Under the pieces are notes generated by a model. It saw only the letters and a list, made by a program, of their open reading frames with translations, was not told where the DNA came from and did not search any database. Shown in pieces: positions 1 through 10,151 of a stretch of 21,316 bases of DNA. Positions within the stretch are counted from its first letter, which is position 1, and the number at the start of each line of letters is the position of its first letter. The stretch spans positions 1-21,316 of the forward strand of contig JAFDWA010000743.1 in the NCBI GenBank assembly GCA_018268735.1. Reading direction: 5' to 3'. Position numbers and translations under genes: made by a program. Source of the stretch: Actinomycetota bacterium (lineage in GTDB: Bacteria > Actinomycetota > Acidimicrobiia > Acidimicrobiales > Microtrichaceae).

Positions 1-696
1 GTCGTCGGCGAACTGCTCGGTGATCACCGGTCGGATGACGTGCTCGATGAGATCGGGGCGGATCTCGCTGTCGCGGTCGACGCCGTCGTTGTGCTGGGTC
101 GACACCAGCACCGTCTTCAGCGCGACGGGACGGCCGTCCTCGTACTCGAAGGTCACCTGGGTCTTCGCGTCGGGCCGCAGGTACGGGAGGGTGCCCGACT
201 TGCGGATCTCGGCGAGGCGCTCTGCCATCCGGTGCGCCAGGTGGATGGGCAGGGGCATGAGCACGTCGGTCTCGTCGACGGCGTAGCCGAACATCATCCC
301 CTGGTCGCCCGCACCCTGCTTGTCGAGGATGTCCTCTTCGCCCGCGGTGCCCGAGCGGACCTCCTCGGAGTCCGTCACGCCCTGGCTGATGTCGGGTGAC
401 TGCTCGTCGATCGCGACCATGACACCGCAGGTGTGGCCGTCGTAGCCGAAGCTCTCACGGTCGTAGCCGATGTCGCAGATCGTCTCGCGCACCACCGAGG
501 GGATGTCCACGTACGCGGAGGTCGTGATCTCGCCGGCGACGATGCACAGACCGGTCGTCACCATCGTCTCGCAGGCGACCCGGGCGCTCGTGTCCTGGGT
601 CAGGATCGCGTCGAGGATCGAGTCCGAGATCTGGTCGGCCATCTTGTCGGGATGTCCCTCGGTGACTGATTCCGAGGTGAACGTCCACCTGCTCAT
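1..696 (-). CDS. metK: S-adenosylmethionine synthetase, N-terminal part (cut by window edge)
   Basis: MetK makes S-adenosylmethionine from methionine and ATP in the cytoplasm. The frame runs from ATG at 696 to the window edge without a stop and gives 232 residues, a little over half of the usual 390-400. The N-terminus reads [18 protein letters not shown], the family signature with the ATP-binding GHPDK. Further on are [12 protein letters not shown], the second family signature, and a DAKTQV segment. The start is supported by a GAGGAG Shine-Dalgarno ending five bases upstream, which lies inside the end of coaBC. The ATG overlaps the coaBC stop as ATGA, so the two are probably translationally coupled. 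The C-terminal third is outside the window and cannot be judged. The assignment is from direct motif recognition and is very secure. Confidence 0.97.
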   Translation of the reverse strand, partial: MSRWTFTSESVTEGHPDKMADQISDSILDAILTQDTSARVACETMVTTGLCIVAGEITTSAYVDIPSVVRETICDIGYDRESFGYDGHTCGVMVAIDEQSPDISQGVTDSEEVRSGTAGEEDILDKQGAGDQGMMFGYAVDETDVLMPLPIHLAHRMAERLAEIRKSGTLPYLRPDAKTQVTFEYEDGRPVALKTVLVSTQHNDGVDRDSEIRPDLIEHVIRPVITEQFADD

Positions 697-1949
697 GTCT
701 GCTCCTCATCTGATCGTCCGGCACGGTGCAGGACGACGGACACGCGGTCGAGGACCGCTCCCGCCACCTCTCGCTTGTGAGCGAAGGGCACATGATGTTG
801 CTCGCCCGAGCGGTCGAGGATCAAGACCTCGTTCGTGTCGTGCTCGAAGCCCACTCCGGGAGCCCCGACGTCGTTGACCACGATCAGGTCCGCTCCCTTG
901 GTGCGCAGCTTCGCTCCGGCGTTCGCCACGACGTCGGCGGTCTCCGCCGCGAAGCCGACGAGCACCTGGCCCGGCGGCTTGCCCTGCCCGAGCTCCGCGA
1001 GCACGTCCGCTGTCGCCTCGAGCTCCACGAGCGGGATGCCGTCGCGCTTCTTCAGCTTGTCCGGGGCCACCCGCACCGGGGTGAAGTCCGCCACCGCTGC
1101 GGCCATCAGGACCACGTCGCAACCGGGCGCCCGGCTCACGACCTCGCTGCGCAGCTGCGCCGCGGTGTCCACCCTCACCCGCTCGATCCCCTTGGGGACC
1201 GGCAGGTCGGTGGTGGTGACGAGGGTGACCGCCGCTCCCCGGTGCAACGCCTCCTCTGCGATCGCATGGCCCTGCTTGCCGGAGGAGCGGTTGCCGATGA
1301 AGCGGACCGGATCGATCGGCTCTCGGGTGCCGCCGGCGGTGACGAGCACCCGGACTCCCGTGAGGTCGCTGTGCGGAGCGGGGTGACCGGCCGGGGCAGC
1401 GGAACCGCCGTCGAGCGCCGCGTGGACCTCGGCGAGCACCCGGGCCGGGTCGGCCAGCCGTCCGGTGCCGGTGTCCCCACCGGCGAGGCGACCACGCTCG
1501 GGCTCCACGATCCAGGTGCCCCGGGAACGGAGCAGCGCCAGGTTGTCCTGCACCGCAGGGTGCTCCCACATCTCGGTGTGCATCGCAGGGCACACGACCA
1601 CCGGGGCACGGGTCGCGATCAGCACGTTCGTCAGCAGGTCGTGGGAGTAGCCGTGCGCATACGCCGACAGCAGCCGGGCGGTCGCCGGCGCGACGAGCAC
1701 CACGTCGGCGCTCTGGCCGAGTCGTGTGTGGGGGATCGGGTCGGCGTCGTCCCACAACGAGGACCGCACGGGTTCCGATGCCAGCGCCGACAACGTGGTC
1801 TCGCCGATGAAGCGTCCCGCGCCCTGGGTCATCACCGGCGTGACGTGCGCACCGGCGTCCACGAGTCGACGACAGATCTCGACGGCCTTGTACGCGGCGA
1901 TCCCGCCGCACACCCCGAGCACGACCCTCCGGCCGGTGAGGGTCGCCAT
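693..1949 (-). CDS. coaBC: Bifunctional phosphopantothenoylcysteine decarboxylase / phosphopantothenate-cysteine ligase
   Basis: CoaBC performs two steps of coenzyme A synthesis: the CoaB half joins cysteine to 4'-phosphopantothenate (CTP-dependent in bacteria) and the CoaC half decarboxylates the product using FMN. The protein has 418 residues, a normal length. Residues 1-180 are the flavoprotein CoaC half, with GGIAAYK near the N-terminus, the catalytic His in PHTRLGQ, and PAMHTEMW. The usual Asn of PAMNxxMW is His here, as I recall for mycobacterial CoaBC, so this is lineage-typical rather than a defect. After a Gly/Ala/Pro linker the CoaB half (about 195-400) shows [34 protein letters not shown] and GFAAET. 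ATG 1949 lies 10 bases after the rpoZ stop, and the gene ends in an ATGA overlap with metK. The SD is weak, so it is probably translated by coupling. Confidence 0.96.
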   Translation of the reverse strand: MATLTGRRVVLGVCGGIAAYKAVEICRRLVDAGAHVTPVMTQGAGRFIGETTLSALASEPVRSSLWDDADPIPHTRLGQSADVVLVAPATARLLSAYAHGYSHDLLTNVLIATRAPVVVCPAMHTEMWEHPAVQDNLALLRSRGTWIVEPERGRLAGGDTGTGRLADPARVLAEVHAALDGGSAAPAGHPAPHSDLTGVRVLVTAGGTREPIDPVRFIGNRSSGKQGHAIAEEALHRGAAVTLVTTTDLPVPKGIERVRVDTAAQLRSEVVSRAPGCDVVLMAAAVADFTPVRVAPDKLKKRDGIPLVELEATADVLAELGQGKPPGQVLVGFAAETADVVANAGAKLRTKGADLIVVNDVGAPGVGFEHDTNEVLILDRSGEQHHVPFAHKREVAGAVLDRVSVVLHRAGRSDEEQT

Positions 1950-1959
1950 CCGGGCGGGA

Positions 1960-2310
1960 TCAGCCCTGGTCGTCGCCGGACGGCATGCCCACCAGCTCCG
2001 GCGCCTCGCCGTCAGCCTCGGGCTCCGGCTGCGGGAGCAGCGCGTCGGGGACGGGCCTGCCCGTCGCCCCGCCCACGCCTTCGATCTTGTCGGCCTCGAT
2101 CTCCTCGAAGGCGATCGACAGCGGCTTGCGTGCCGTCGAGGTCACCTGCGGCGGCACGACCGTGCCGAGCGCATCACCCAGCTGGTGGTAGTAGGTGTTG
2201 ATCTGCCGGGCACGCTGCGCGGCGAGCGTCACGAGCGAGAACTTGGAGCCTGCTCGCTCGAGGAGCTCCTCCACGGGGGGCTGCATCATCGTGTTGTAGC
2301 GGTCGGCCAC
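1960..2310 (-). CDS. rpoZ: DNA-directed RNA polymerase omega subunit
   Basis: The omega subunit helps fold and assemble the RNA polymerase beta' subunit. The 116-residue product carries the family core near residues 20-38 (AGSKFSLVTLAAQRARQIN), followed by YYHQLG, and a second conserved block KPLSIAFEEIEADKI near residues 82-96. The tail after about residue 97 is acidic and Pro-rich (PEPEADGEAPEL) and probably disordered. It is longer than in E. coli, but actinobacterial omegas often carry such tails. The start is GTG 2310, with a modest GGAG about nine bases upstream. A later ATG at residue 8 (MMQPPVEELL) is an alternative start. It lies 18 bases after gmk and 10 bases before coaBC, in the usual actinobacterial gmk-rpoZ-coaBC order. 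Confidence 0.95.
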   Translation of the reverse strand: MADRYNTMMQPPVEELLERAGSKFSLVTLAAQRARQINTYYHQLGDALGTVVPPQVTSTARKPLSIAFEEIEADKIEGVGGATGRPVPDALLPQPEPEADGEAPELVGMPSGDDQG

Positions 2311-2328
2311 GGGCTTCGGCTCCGGTCG

Positions 2329-2955
2329 TCAGGGGATCTCGGGCGGCTCTGCAGTGTAGTACGACGCCGCGCCGGATCGTGAGTCCCGCGCTGCAGCCCT
2401 CGCCTCGGCGATCAGATCCTCGATCTCTGCGACAGCGCGACCCAGGTCGTCGTTGGTGACCCGGACGAAGGGCAGCTCCCGAGAGCGCAGCACCTCCTCC
2501 TCGGCCTTCGCGAGTCGTTGCCTGATCCGCTCCTCGGAGTCGCCGCGCCCTCGCAGGCGCTCCGCCTGGGTGGCCCGGTCAGGGGTGTCGACGAACACGA
2601 GAAGCGACGCCGGGTGCAGATCGTGGATGCGCGCCGCACCTTCGACGTCGATCTCGAAGAGCACGTCGGAGCCCTGCGGCGGCGCCGGCAGCGGCGACCC
2701 CTGGCGGTAGTCGAGGAAGTCGACCCACTCGAGGAACCCGCCTCGGTCGACGTGCGCCTGGAACTGCTCGGGGGTGACGAAGCGGTAGGCGTCGAGGGGT
2801 TCGCCGTCGCGGGGAGCCCGCGTCGTCCAGGAGCGGCTCAGCCACAGGTGCCCGTCGGCGCCGACCAGCTCGGTCACGATCGTCCCCTTGCCCACACCAC
2901 CCGGCCCCGAGACGACCACCACCGTGGTCCCGACCGGCAGGTGCAGGCCGCTCAC
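2329..2955 (-). CDS. gmk: Guanylate kinase
   Basis: Guanylate kinase phosphorylates GMP to GDP with ATP. The P-loop GPGGVGKGT is at residues 17-25, followed by the GMP-binding SRSWTTRAPRDGE segment, GGFLEWVDFLDYRQGSP, and the FEIDVEGA strand. The lid and helical part RLRGRGDSEERIRQRL comes next. The length of 208 residues is normal. The open frame extends upstream through mihF, but I chose GTG 2955 because the N-terminus then begins just before the first beta strand (VVVVSGPGG). GTG 2955 overlaps the mihF stop as GTGA and has GGAGG seven bases upstream. The catalytic P-loop Lys23 is present and I see no defect. Confidence 0.96.
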   Translation of the reverse strand: MSGLHLPVGTTVVVVSGPGGVGKGTIVTELVGADGHLWLSRSWTTRAPRDGEPLDAYRFVTPEQFQAHVDRGGFLEWVDFLDYRQGSPLPAPPQGSDVLFEIDVEGAARIHDLHPASLLVFVDTPDRATQAERLRGRGDSEERIRQRLAKAEEEVLRSRELPFVRVTNDDLGRAVAEIEDLIAEARAAARDSRSGAASYYTAEPPEIP

Positions 2956-3284
2956 GGCGCCGCCTCCGGGGCGACCTGGGCGGAGCGCGGGAACTGCGCC
3001 AGCACCAGATCCCGCTGCGCTGCGGTGAGCTCGCCGATCGGCATGTCCCCAGCAAGCCCGAGCGCCGCGAGGTGGCGCCGGGTCGCCACCTTTCCTGCAG
3101 CCGGCAGGGACTCCAGCACGAACAGGAGCCGGACCAGGGCGTCGTCGCCGTCGACCGCGCCGTCGAGCACCTCGGCGAGCGACACGACACCGCTCGACAG
3201 CGCGTGACGGAGGTCGTTGCGTCGCCCCCGCACGCGCGACGCCCACTCCATCGCTGCGGCTCGCTCGTCGGTCCCGATCGGCAT
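2952..3284 (-). CDS. mihF: Integration host factor, actinobacterial type (nucleoid-associated protein)
   Basis: This 110-residue basic-helical protein matches the actinobacterial integration host factor family (mIHF in mycobacteria, sIHF in Streptomyces). These proteins bind DNA with a helix-two-turn-helix fold and affect nucleoid structure. They are not related in sequence to IhfA/IhfB. Visible features are ERAAAMEWASRVRGRRNDLRHAL near the start, a middle block VRLLFVLESLPAAGKVATRRHLAALGL that matches the family's LLEALPKVGKVKA region, and IGELTAAQRDLVL near the C-terminus. The place between pyrF and gmk is the conserved position for this gene. ATG 3284 lies 20 bases after pyrF; no good SD is visible. 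The C-terminal ten residues are Ala/Pro-rich. The symbol follows mycobacterial usage. Confidence 0.9.
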   Translation of the reverse strand: MPIGTDERAAAMEWASRVRGRRNDLRHALSSGVVSLAEVLDGAVDGDDALVRLLFVLESLPAAGKVATRRHLAALGLAGDMPIGELTAAQRDLVLAQFPRSAQVAPEAAP

Positions 3285-3304
3285 CGTCAGGCGGAGGCGT
3301 TCGG

Positions 3305-4021
3305 TCAGACGGCGGAGGCCACCGCCGCGGCGGCGGCACGGGGGTCCTCAGCTGCGGTCACGGTGCGTCCAATGACGAGGAGGTCGGCGCCGTTGGCAAC
3401 CGCCTCCTGCGGCGTCGCCGCTCGGGCCTGGTCGTGGCGGGCACCACCGGCGAGCCGGATCCCGGGGACCACCCGCTTGAGCCGCGGCGCCAGCTCCCGA
3501 GCGGTCTGCAGGTCCTCAGCAGCGAGGACGAGGCCGCCGCAGCCACCTTCCAGCGCGAGCCGCACACGGTTGGGCACGATGTGCGGCGGTGCCGAGTCAT
3601 CGCTCGTGAGGACCGTGACCGCCAGGGCCGTCGGCGTCTCGAGTCCGGCGTGGTGAGCACCGTCGAGCAGTCCCTCCACACCCGCACGGAGCATGTCGAG
3701 CCCGCCGGTGGCGTGGAGGGTCAGGTACTGCACGCCGAGAGCACCGAGCACCCTGCAGGAGCGGTTCACCTGGGTCGGGATGTCGAACAGCTTGAGGTCG
3801 AGGAACACCTGGTAGCCCTGGTCCCGAAGTGCACCGATCGCATCGGGTCCTGCTGCGCTGAACAGCTCGAGACCCACCTTCGCGACACCGAACCACGGAC
3901 GCATCGCCGCGCCGAGGCGCATCGCCTCGACCAGGTCGTCGACGTCCAGCACGAGGGCGAGCCGCCGCCGCACGTCCTCGGACACCTCGCCGTCCATCGC
4001 CGTGGCCCCGGCCTCAGCCAT
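3305..4021 (-). CDS. pyrF: Orotidine 5'-phosphate decarboxylase
   Basis: PyrF decarboxylates OMP to UMP, the last step of de novo UMP synthesis. The 238-residue protein has the catalytic signature DLKLFDIPTQV at residues 75-85, with the Asp-Lys-Asp array (D75, K77, D80) intact. Later blocks are LTSDD, VPGIRLAGGARHDQ and ADLLVIGRTVTAAEDP, the phosphate-binding end of the barrel. The barrel and motif spacing fit the shorter type 1 family rather than the 270-residue mycobacterial type. ATG 4021 has a strong GGAGGA four bases upstream, within the last codons of pyrD, and overlaps pyrD by 8 bases. A second Met at residue 9 is a weaker candidate. It is co-transcribed with pyrD and mihF by position. 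Confidence 0.96.
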   Translation of the reverse strand: MAEAGATAMDGEVSEDVRRRLALVLDVDDLVEAMRLGAAMRPWFGVAKVGLELFSAAGPDAIGALRDQGYQVFLDLKLFDIPTQVNRSCRVLGALGVQYLTLHATGGLDMLRAGVEGLLDGAHHAGLETPTALAVTVLTSDDSAPPHIVPNRVRLALEGGCGGLVLAAEDLQTARELAPRLKRVVPGIRLAGGARHDQARAATPQEAVANGADLLVIGRTVTAAEDPRAAAAAVASAV

Positions 4022-4931
4022 GTGCTCCTCCGATCAGATCCGTGACCCGCTGCACACCCGAGCGGGCACACCATGTTCGCACTCCCTCCTGGACTGCGGC
4101 GACCGCACGCGGGTCGGCGAAGGTCGCCGTGCCCACCTGCACGGCGCACGCGCCGGCCAGGAGCATCTCGACCGCCGTCGGGCCGTCGACCACCCCGCCG
4201 ACCCCGACGATCGGCAGGTCCGGCGCAGCGGCGTGCACGTCGTACACGCTGCGGACCGCGACCGGGTGGATGGCAGGACCCGACACCCCGCCACCGCCGC
4301 CGCCGAGCAGCGGCCGACGTGCGTCGAGGTCGATGACCATGCCCATCAACGTGTTGGCGACGGTGACGGCCTCGGCCCCGGCGTCACGGGCGGCGATCGC
4401 CACCTCGACGACCCGATCGGTGTTGGCGCTGAGCTTCGCCCACCTGGGCAGGCCCGCGGCTCCGGCAGCCTCCACGGCCTCGGCGGTCGCGACCGGGTCG
4501 TGGGCGAACAGGTGCGAGCCACCGTCGAGGTTCGGACACGACAGGTTGACCTCGACGGCCACGACGCGAGGGTCGACGCCTGCGAGCTGGCGTGCCGCGA
4601 GCTCGAAGTCCTCGACGTGACGACCCCAGATGCTCGCCACGACCGTCGCGCCCGTCGCGAGCACCGCCGGCAGCTCGTGGGTCCGCCATGCCTCGACGCC
4701 GGGTCCCTGCAGCCCGACGCTGTTGATCATCCCCGAGGGAGTCGGATGCACCCGTGGAGCAGGGTTGCCGGGCCACGGGCCCGATCCCAGCGACTTCACC
4801 ACCACCGCGCCGATGCTGGACAGCTCGACGTAGGCGGCGAGCTCGTCGCCGTGACCGGCGGTGCCCGACGCGGTCATCACCGGAGCGGCGAGCTCGACGG
4901 TGCCGACCCGGGTCCGCAGGTCGACCGCCAC
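4014..4931 (-). CDS. pyrD: Dihydroorotate dehydrogenase, class 1 type
   Basis: PyrD oxidises dihydroorotate to orotate using FMN. With GTG 4931 the product has 305 residues. It shows ASGTAGHGDE (residues 21-30), Lys46 in VVVKSLG, the substrate segment MINSVGLQGPG, and NLSCPN at 129-134 with Cys132 as the catalytic base. Cys there and the short length mark class 1, and the start VDLRTRVGTVELAAPVMTASG resembles class 1B. Class 1B enzymes normally partner with PyrK, and I find no pyrK here. The frame stays open upstream inside carB, but GTG 4931 is the only standard start between the carB stop and the first strand. It leaves a 16-base gap with a poor SD. The gene overlaps pyrF by 8 bases. The family is secure; the electron acceptor is not. 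Confidence 0.93.
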   Translation of the reverse strand: MAVDLRTRVGTVELAAPVMTASGTAGHGDELAAYVELSSIGAVVVKSLGSGPWPGNPAPRVHPTPSGMINSVGLQGPGVEAWRTHELPAVLATGATVVASIWGRHVEDFELAARQLAGVDPRVVAVEVNLSCPNLDGGSHLFAHDPVATAEAVEAAGAAGLPRWAKLSANTDRVVEVAIAARDAGAEAVTVANTLMGMVIDLDARRPLLGGGGGGVSGPAIHPVAVRSVYDVHAAAPDLPIVGVGGVVDGPTAVEMLLAGACAVQVGTATFADPRAVAAVQEGVRTWCARSGVQRVTDLIGGAHG

Positions 4932-4947
4932 GGCCGACCGCGGCGGC

Positions 4948-8361
<3,414 letters not shown>

Positions 8362-8420
8362 CGTCGGCTCCTCGTTGTCGGGTCGGGGTGGGGTCGCTCG
8401 GAGTGTGCGACGCTGGCGGG

Positions 8421-8918
8421 ATGAAGTTCGGCTTCGAGCAGCGATGGTCCGCCCCCGTCGACGACGTCATGGCGACGTACCTCGACGAGTCCTTCTGGAA
8501 CGGCATCGACGCGTTCACGAAGATGGCGCCACCTGTGCTGCTCGGCATCGAGCGCGACGACGGCGCCGGCACTGCGGTGGTGCGGTTGCGGTACCGCGTC
8601 GAGGCCGACCTGCCGTCGCAGGCGGCCCGGTTCATCGATCCGAACGACGTCGCGTGGGTCCAGGAGACCTCGTGGGACCTGGGCGCCCGACGGGCCGACG
8701 TGCGGTTCCTCCCGGTGCAGGCGGCGGGACTGATGCGGGCGGCTGCGACGATCGAGGTTCGCACCGACGGCGACGACACCGTGCGCGAGCTTCGCGGCGA
8801 GTTCAAGGTCAGGATCCCGCTGGTGGGCGCCAAGGTGGAGAAGGCGGTGATCGGCGACATCGGCACGAACCTCGAGGAGGAGGCCGACGCGGTCGCCCGC
8901 TGGTTGCACCTCGACTGA
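8421..8918 (+). CDS. DUF2505-like protein (probable SRPBCC/START-like fold)
   Basis: This is the only well-supported plus-strand gene. The 165-residue product starts [16 protein letters not shown] and continues with TYLDESFWN, a two-part pattern typical of polyketide-cyclase/START-like (SRPBCC) proteins. It resembles the actinobacterial DUF2505 family: an initial beta strand ending in an AP turn, then an aromatic-rich helix, a long run of strands ([55 protein letters not shown]) and a closing helix ([24 protein letters not shown]). No catalytic residues can be assigned, and the ligand is unknown. ATG 8421 was chosen over an in-frame GTG at 8388 because the fold begins there; the SD is weak. 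It lies head to head with carB (59 bases between starts) and tail to tail with carA (64 bases between stops). Confidence 0.85.
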   Translation: MKFGFEQRWSAPVDDVMATYLDESFWNGIDAFTKMAPPVLLGIERDDGAGTAVVRLRYRVEADLPSQAARFIDPNDVAWVQETSWDLGARRADVRFLPVQAAGLMRAAATIEVRTDGDDTVRELRGEFKVRIPLVGAKVEKAVIGDIGTNLEEEADAVARWLHLD

Positions 8919-8921
8919 GAT

Positions 8922-8946
8922 CGGACCTCCGGGCGGGAGCGGTCCG
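8922..8946. terminator. Hairpin between the convergent ends of the DUF2505-like gene and carA
   Basis: Three bases after the plus-strand stop, CGGACC (8922-8927) pairs with GGTCCG (8941-8946). An inner TCC/GGA stem and a two-base GC bulge extend it. The stem is GC-rich, is the same on both strands, and sits where two converging transcripts would meet. No T-run follows on either strand, so it is not a classical intrinsic terminator. Its role in ending transcription is inferred from position only. Confidence 0.4.
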
Positions 8947-8982
8947 GCTGCCCCGACGACGGCGACGGGTGGCGTCGGCAGA

Positions 8983-10086
8983 TCACGAGGCGTGCTCGTC
9001 GATCATGCGGGCGAAGCGCTCGAAGAGGTAGTGGCTGTCGTGGGGGCCGGGACCGGCCTCCGGGTGGTACTGGATGCCGAACGCTGCGACGTCGAGGCAC
9101 CGGAACCCTTCGAGGGTCCCGTCGTTGAGGTTCACGTGCGTGACCTCGATCCGCGACATCGAGTCGGGGTCGACCACGTAGTTGTGGTTCTGGCTCGTGA
9201 TCTCGACGCGGCCGGTCGCGAGGTCGCGCACCGGGTGGTTGCCGCCGTGGTGGCCGAAGGGCAGCTTGGTCGTGCGGCCGCCGAGCGCGGTCGCGAGCAG
9301 CTGGTGACCCATGCAGATCCCGAAGACCGGGACGCGGCCGAGCAGCTCGGCGACCACGGCGGGGATGCCGTCGACCGCGGCAGGGTCACCGGGTCCGTTC
9401 GAGAGGAACACGCCATCGGGCGAACGGGCCAGGATGGCCGCCGCCGAGGTCCCCGCGGGAACCACCTCGACGGTGGCGATCTGCGTCAGGTTGCGCACGA
9501 TCGTCGACTTGATGCCGAGGTCCACGGCGACGACCCTGCGATCGGCCCGTCGGGCGTCCTCGGTGACCGCTTCGTGGATCGCGACGCTGTCGGAGGTCAC
9601 GCTGCGGACGAGATCCAGGCCGTCGGTGCCCACCGCGGACCTGGCTGCCGCGCGCAGCGTCGCCTCGTCCGCGGTGCCGAACACACCCGGGAGCGCGCCG
9701 TGGTCCCGGATGTGGCGGGTGAGGCGCCGCGTGTCCACTCCGGCGATGCCGGCGATGCCGGAACGACGGAGGTAGGTGTCGAGGTCCCCTTCGGCCCGGT
9801 GGCTGGAGTGACGACGTGCGAGCTCGCGCACCACCACGCCGGCGCACCGAGGGCGAAGCGACTCGTCGTCGTTCGAGTTGACCCCGTAGTTGCCGATGTG
9901 CGGGTAGGTGAAGGTGATCACCTGGCCGGCATAGGAGGGGTCCGAGATCACCTCCTGGTAGCCGGACAGGACGGTGTTGAACACGAACTCTCCGGCCGTG
10001 ACCCCACCCCCGGGACGTGCGCCGATCGCCTCGCCCTCGAACATGGTCCCGTCGGCGAGGACGATCGCCGCCTCCTCGATGCTCAC
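8983..10086 (-). CDS. carA: Carbamoyl-phosphate synthase small (glutaminase) subunit
   Basis: CarA hydrolyses glutamine and channels ammonia to CarB. With GTG 10086 it has 367 residues, close to the usual 370-390. The N-terminal domain shows LADGTMFEGEAIG, GEFVFNTVLSGYQEVISDPSYAGQVITFTYPHIGNYG and GIAGVDTRRLTRHIRD. The C-terminal class I glutaminase has SNGPGDP, GICMGHQLLA with nucleophile Cys258, HHGGNHPV, and QYHPEA with His341 and Glu343. The triad is complete. The frame continues upstream through a His/Asp-rich stretch and into pyrC, but GTG 10086 has GAGGAG six bases upstream and gives the expected N-terminus. That GTG also overlaps the stop of a 22-codon frame linking it to pyrC. Downstream lies the plus-strand DUF2505-like gene rather than carB. 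Confidence 0.96.
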   Translation of the reverse strand: MSIEEAAIVLADGTMFEGEAIGARPGGGVTAGEFVFNTVLSGYQEVISDPSYAGQVITFTYPHIGNYGVNSNDDESLRPRCAGVVVRELARRHSSHRAEGDLDTYLRRSGIAGIAGVDTRRLTRHIRDHGALPGVFGTADEATLRAAARSAVGTDGLDLVRSVTSDSVAIHEAVTEDARRADRRVVAVDLGIKSTIVRNLTQIATVEVVPAGTSAAAILARSPDGVFLSNGPGDPAAVDGIPAVVAELLGRVPVFGICMGHQLLATALGGRTTKLPFGHHGGNHPVRDLATGRVEITSQNHNYVVDPDSMSRIEVTHVNLNDGTLEGFRCLDVAAFGIQYHPEAGPGPHDSHYLFERFARMIDEHAS

Positions 10087-10151
10087 GCTGGTCTCCTCAT
10101 CGCTGCCCCCGCCGCCGTGGTGGTCGTCGCCGTGGTGGTCGTCGTGTTCAT
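10083..10151 (-). CDS. Possible 22-codon Thr/Ala-rich small ORF bridging pyrC and carA
   Basis: An ATG at 10151 overlaps the pyrC stop as ATGA. The frame runs 22 codons and ends in TGA overlapping the carA GTG start as GTGA. It exactly fills the pyrC-carA gap and would let ribosomes pass from pyrC to carA by re-initiation. The peptide starts MNTTTTTATTTTA and ends AAMRRPA. Its codons 18-20 (ATG AGG AGA) contain the carA Shine-Dalgarno. No SD is visible for the small ORF apart from coupling at the pyrC stop. The function may be only translational coupling, and the peptide itself may not matter. From memory, relatives such as mycobacteria and Streptomyces carry a membrane-protein gene at this junction, so this could also be a remnant or a chance frame. 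Confidence 0.4.
   Translation of the reverse strand: MNTTTTTATTTTAAGAAMRRPA
10113..10142 (-). repeat. Two tandem copies of a 15-bp unit in the pyrC-carA junction
   Basis: On the minus strand ACGACCACCACGGCG occurs twice without a gap (10142-10128 and 10127-10113). The unit length is a multiple of three, so the small ORF stays open and repeats Thr-Thr-Thr-Thr-Ala. It may come from slippage or may have been kept to set the distance from the pyrC stop to the carA SD. Confidence 0.75.

Noticed and set aside
726..2201. A 491-residue plus-strand open frame opposite coaBC and rpoZ
   Set aside because: The minus-strand genes carry full family motifs, and this product does not resemble any protein.
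2956..3339. An N-terminal extension of gmk through mihF
   Set aside because: The added residues are out-of-frame mihF sequence. GTG 2955 with GGAGG upstream gives the standard guanylate kinase length.
8362..8420. Promoters in the 59-base region between carB and the DUF2505-like gene
   Set aside because: A TTGTCG is present at 8375-8380 on the plus strand, but no TAnnnT follows at the right distance, and no clear -10 is seen for carB. A promoter is expected here but I cannot place it.
10087..10147. An N-terminally extended carA with a His/Asp-rich metal-binding tail
   Set aside because: The frame is open, but no ATG, GTG or TTG lies in this gap; the next one is inside pyrC. GTG 10086 has a strong SD and gives the normal CarA N-terminus.
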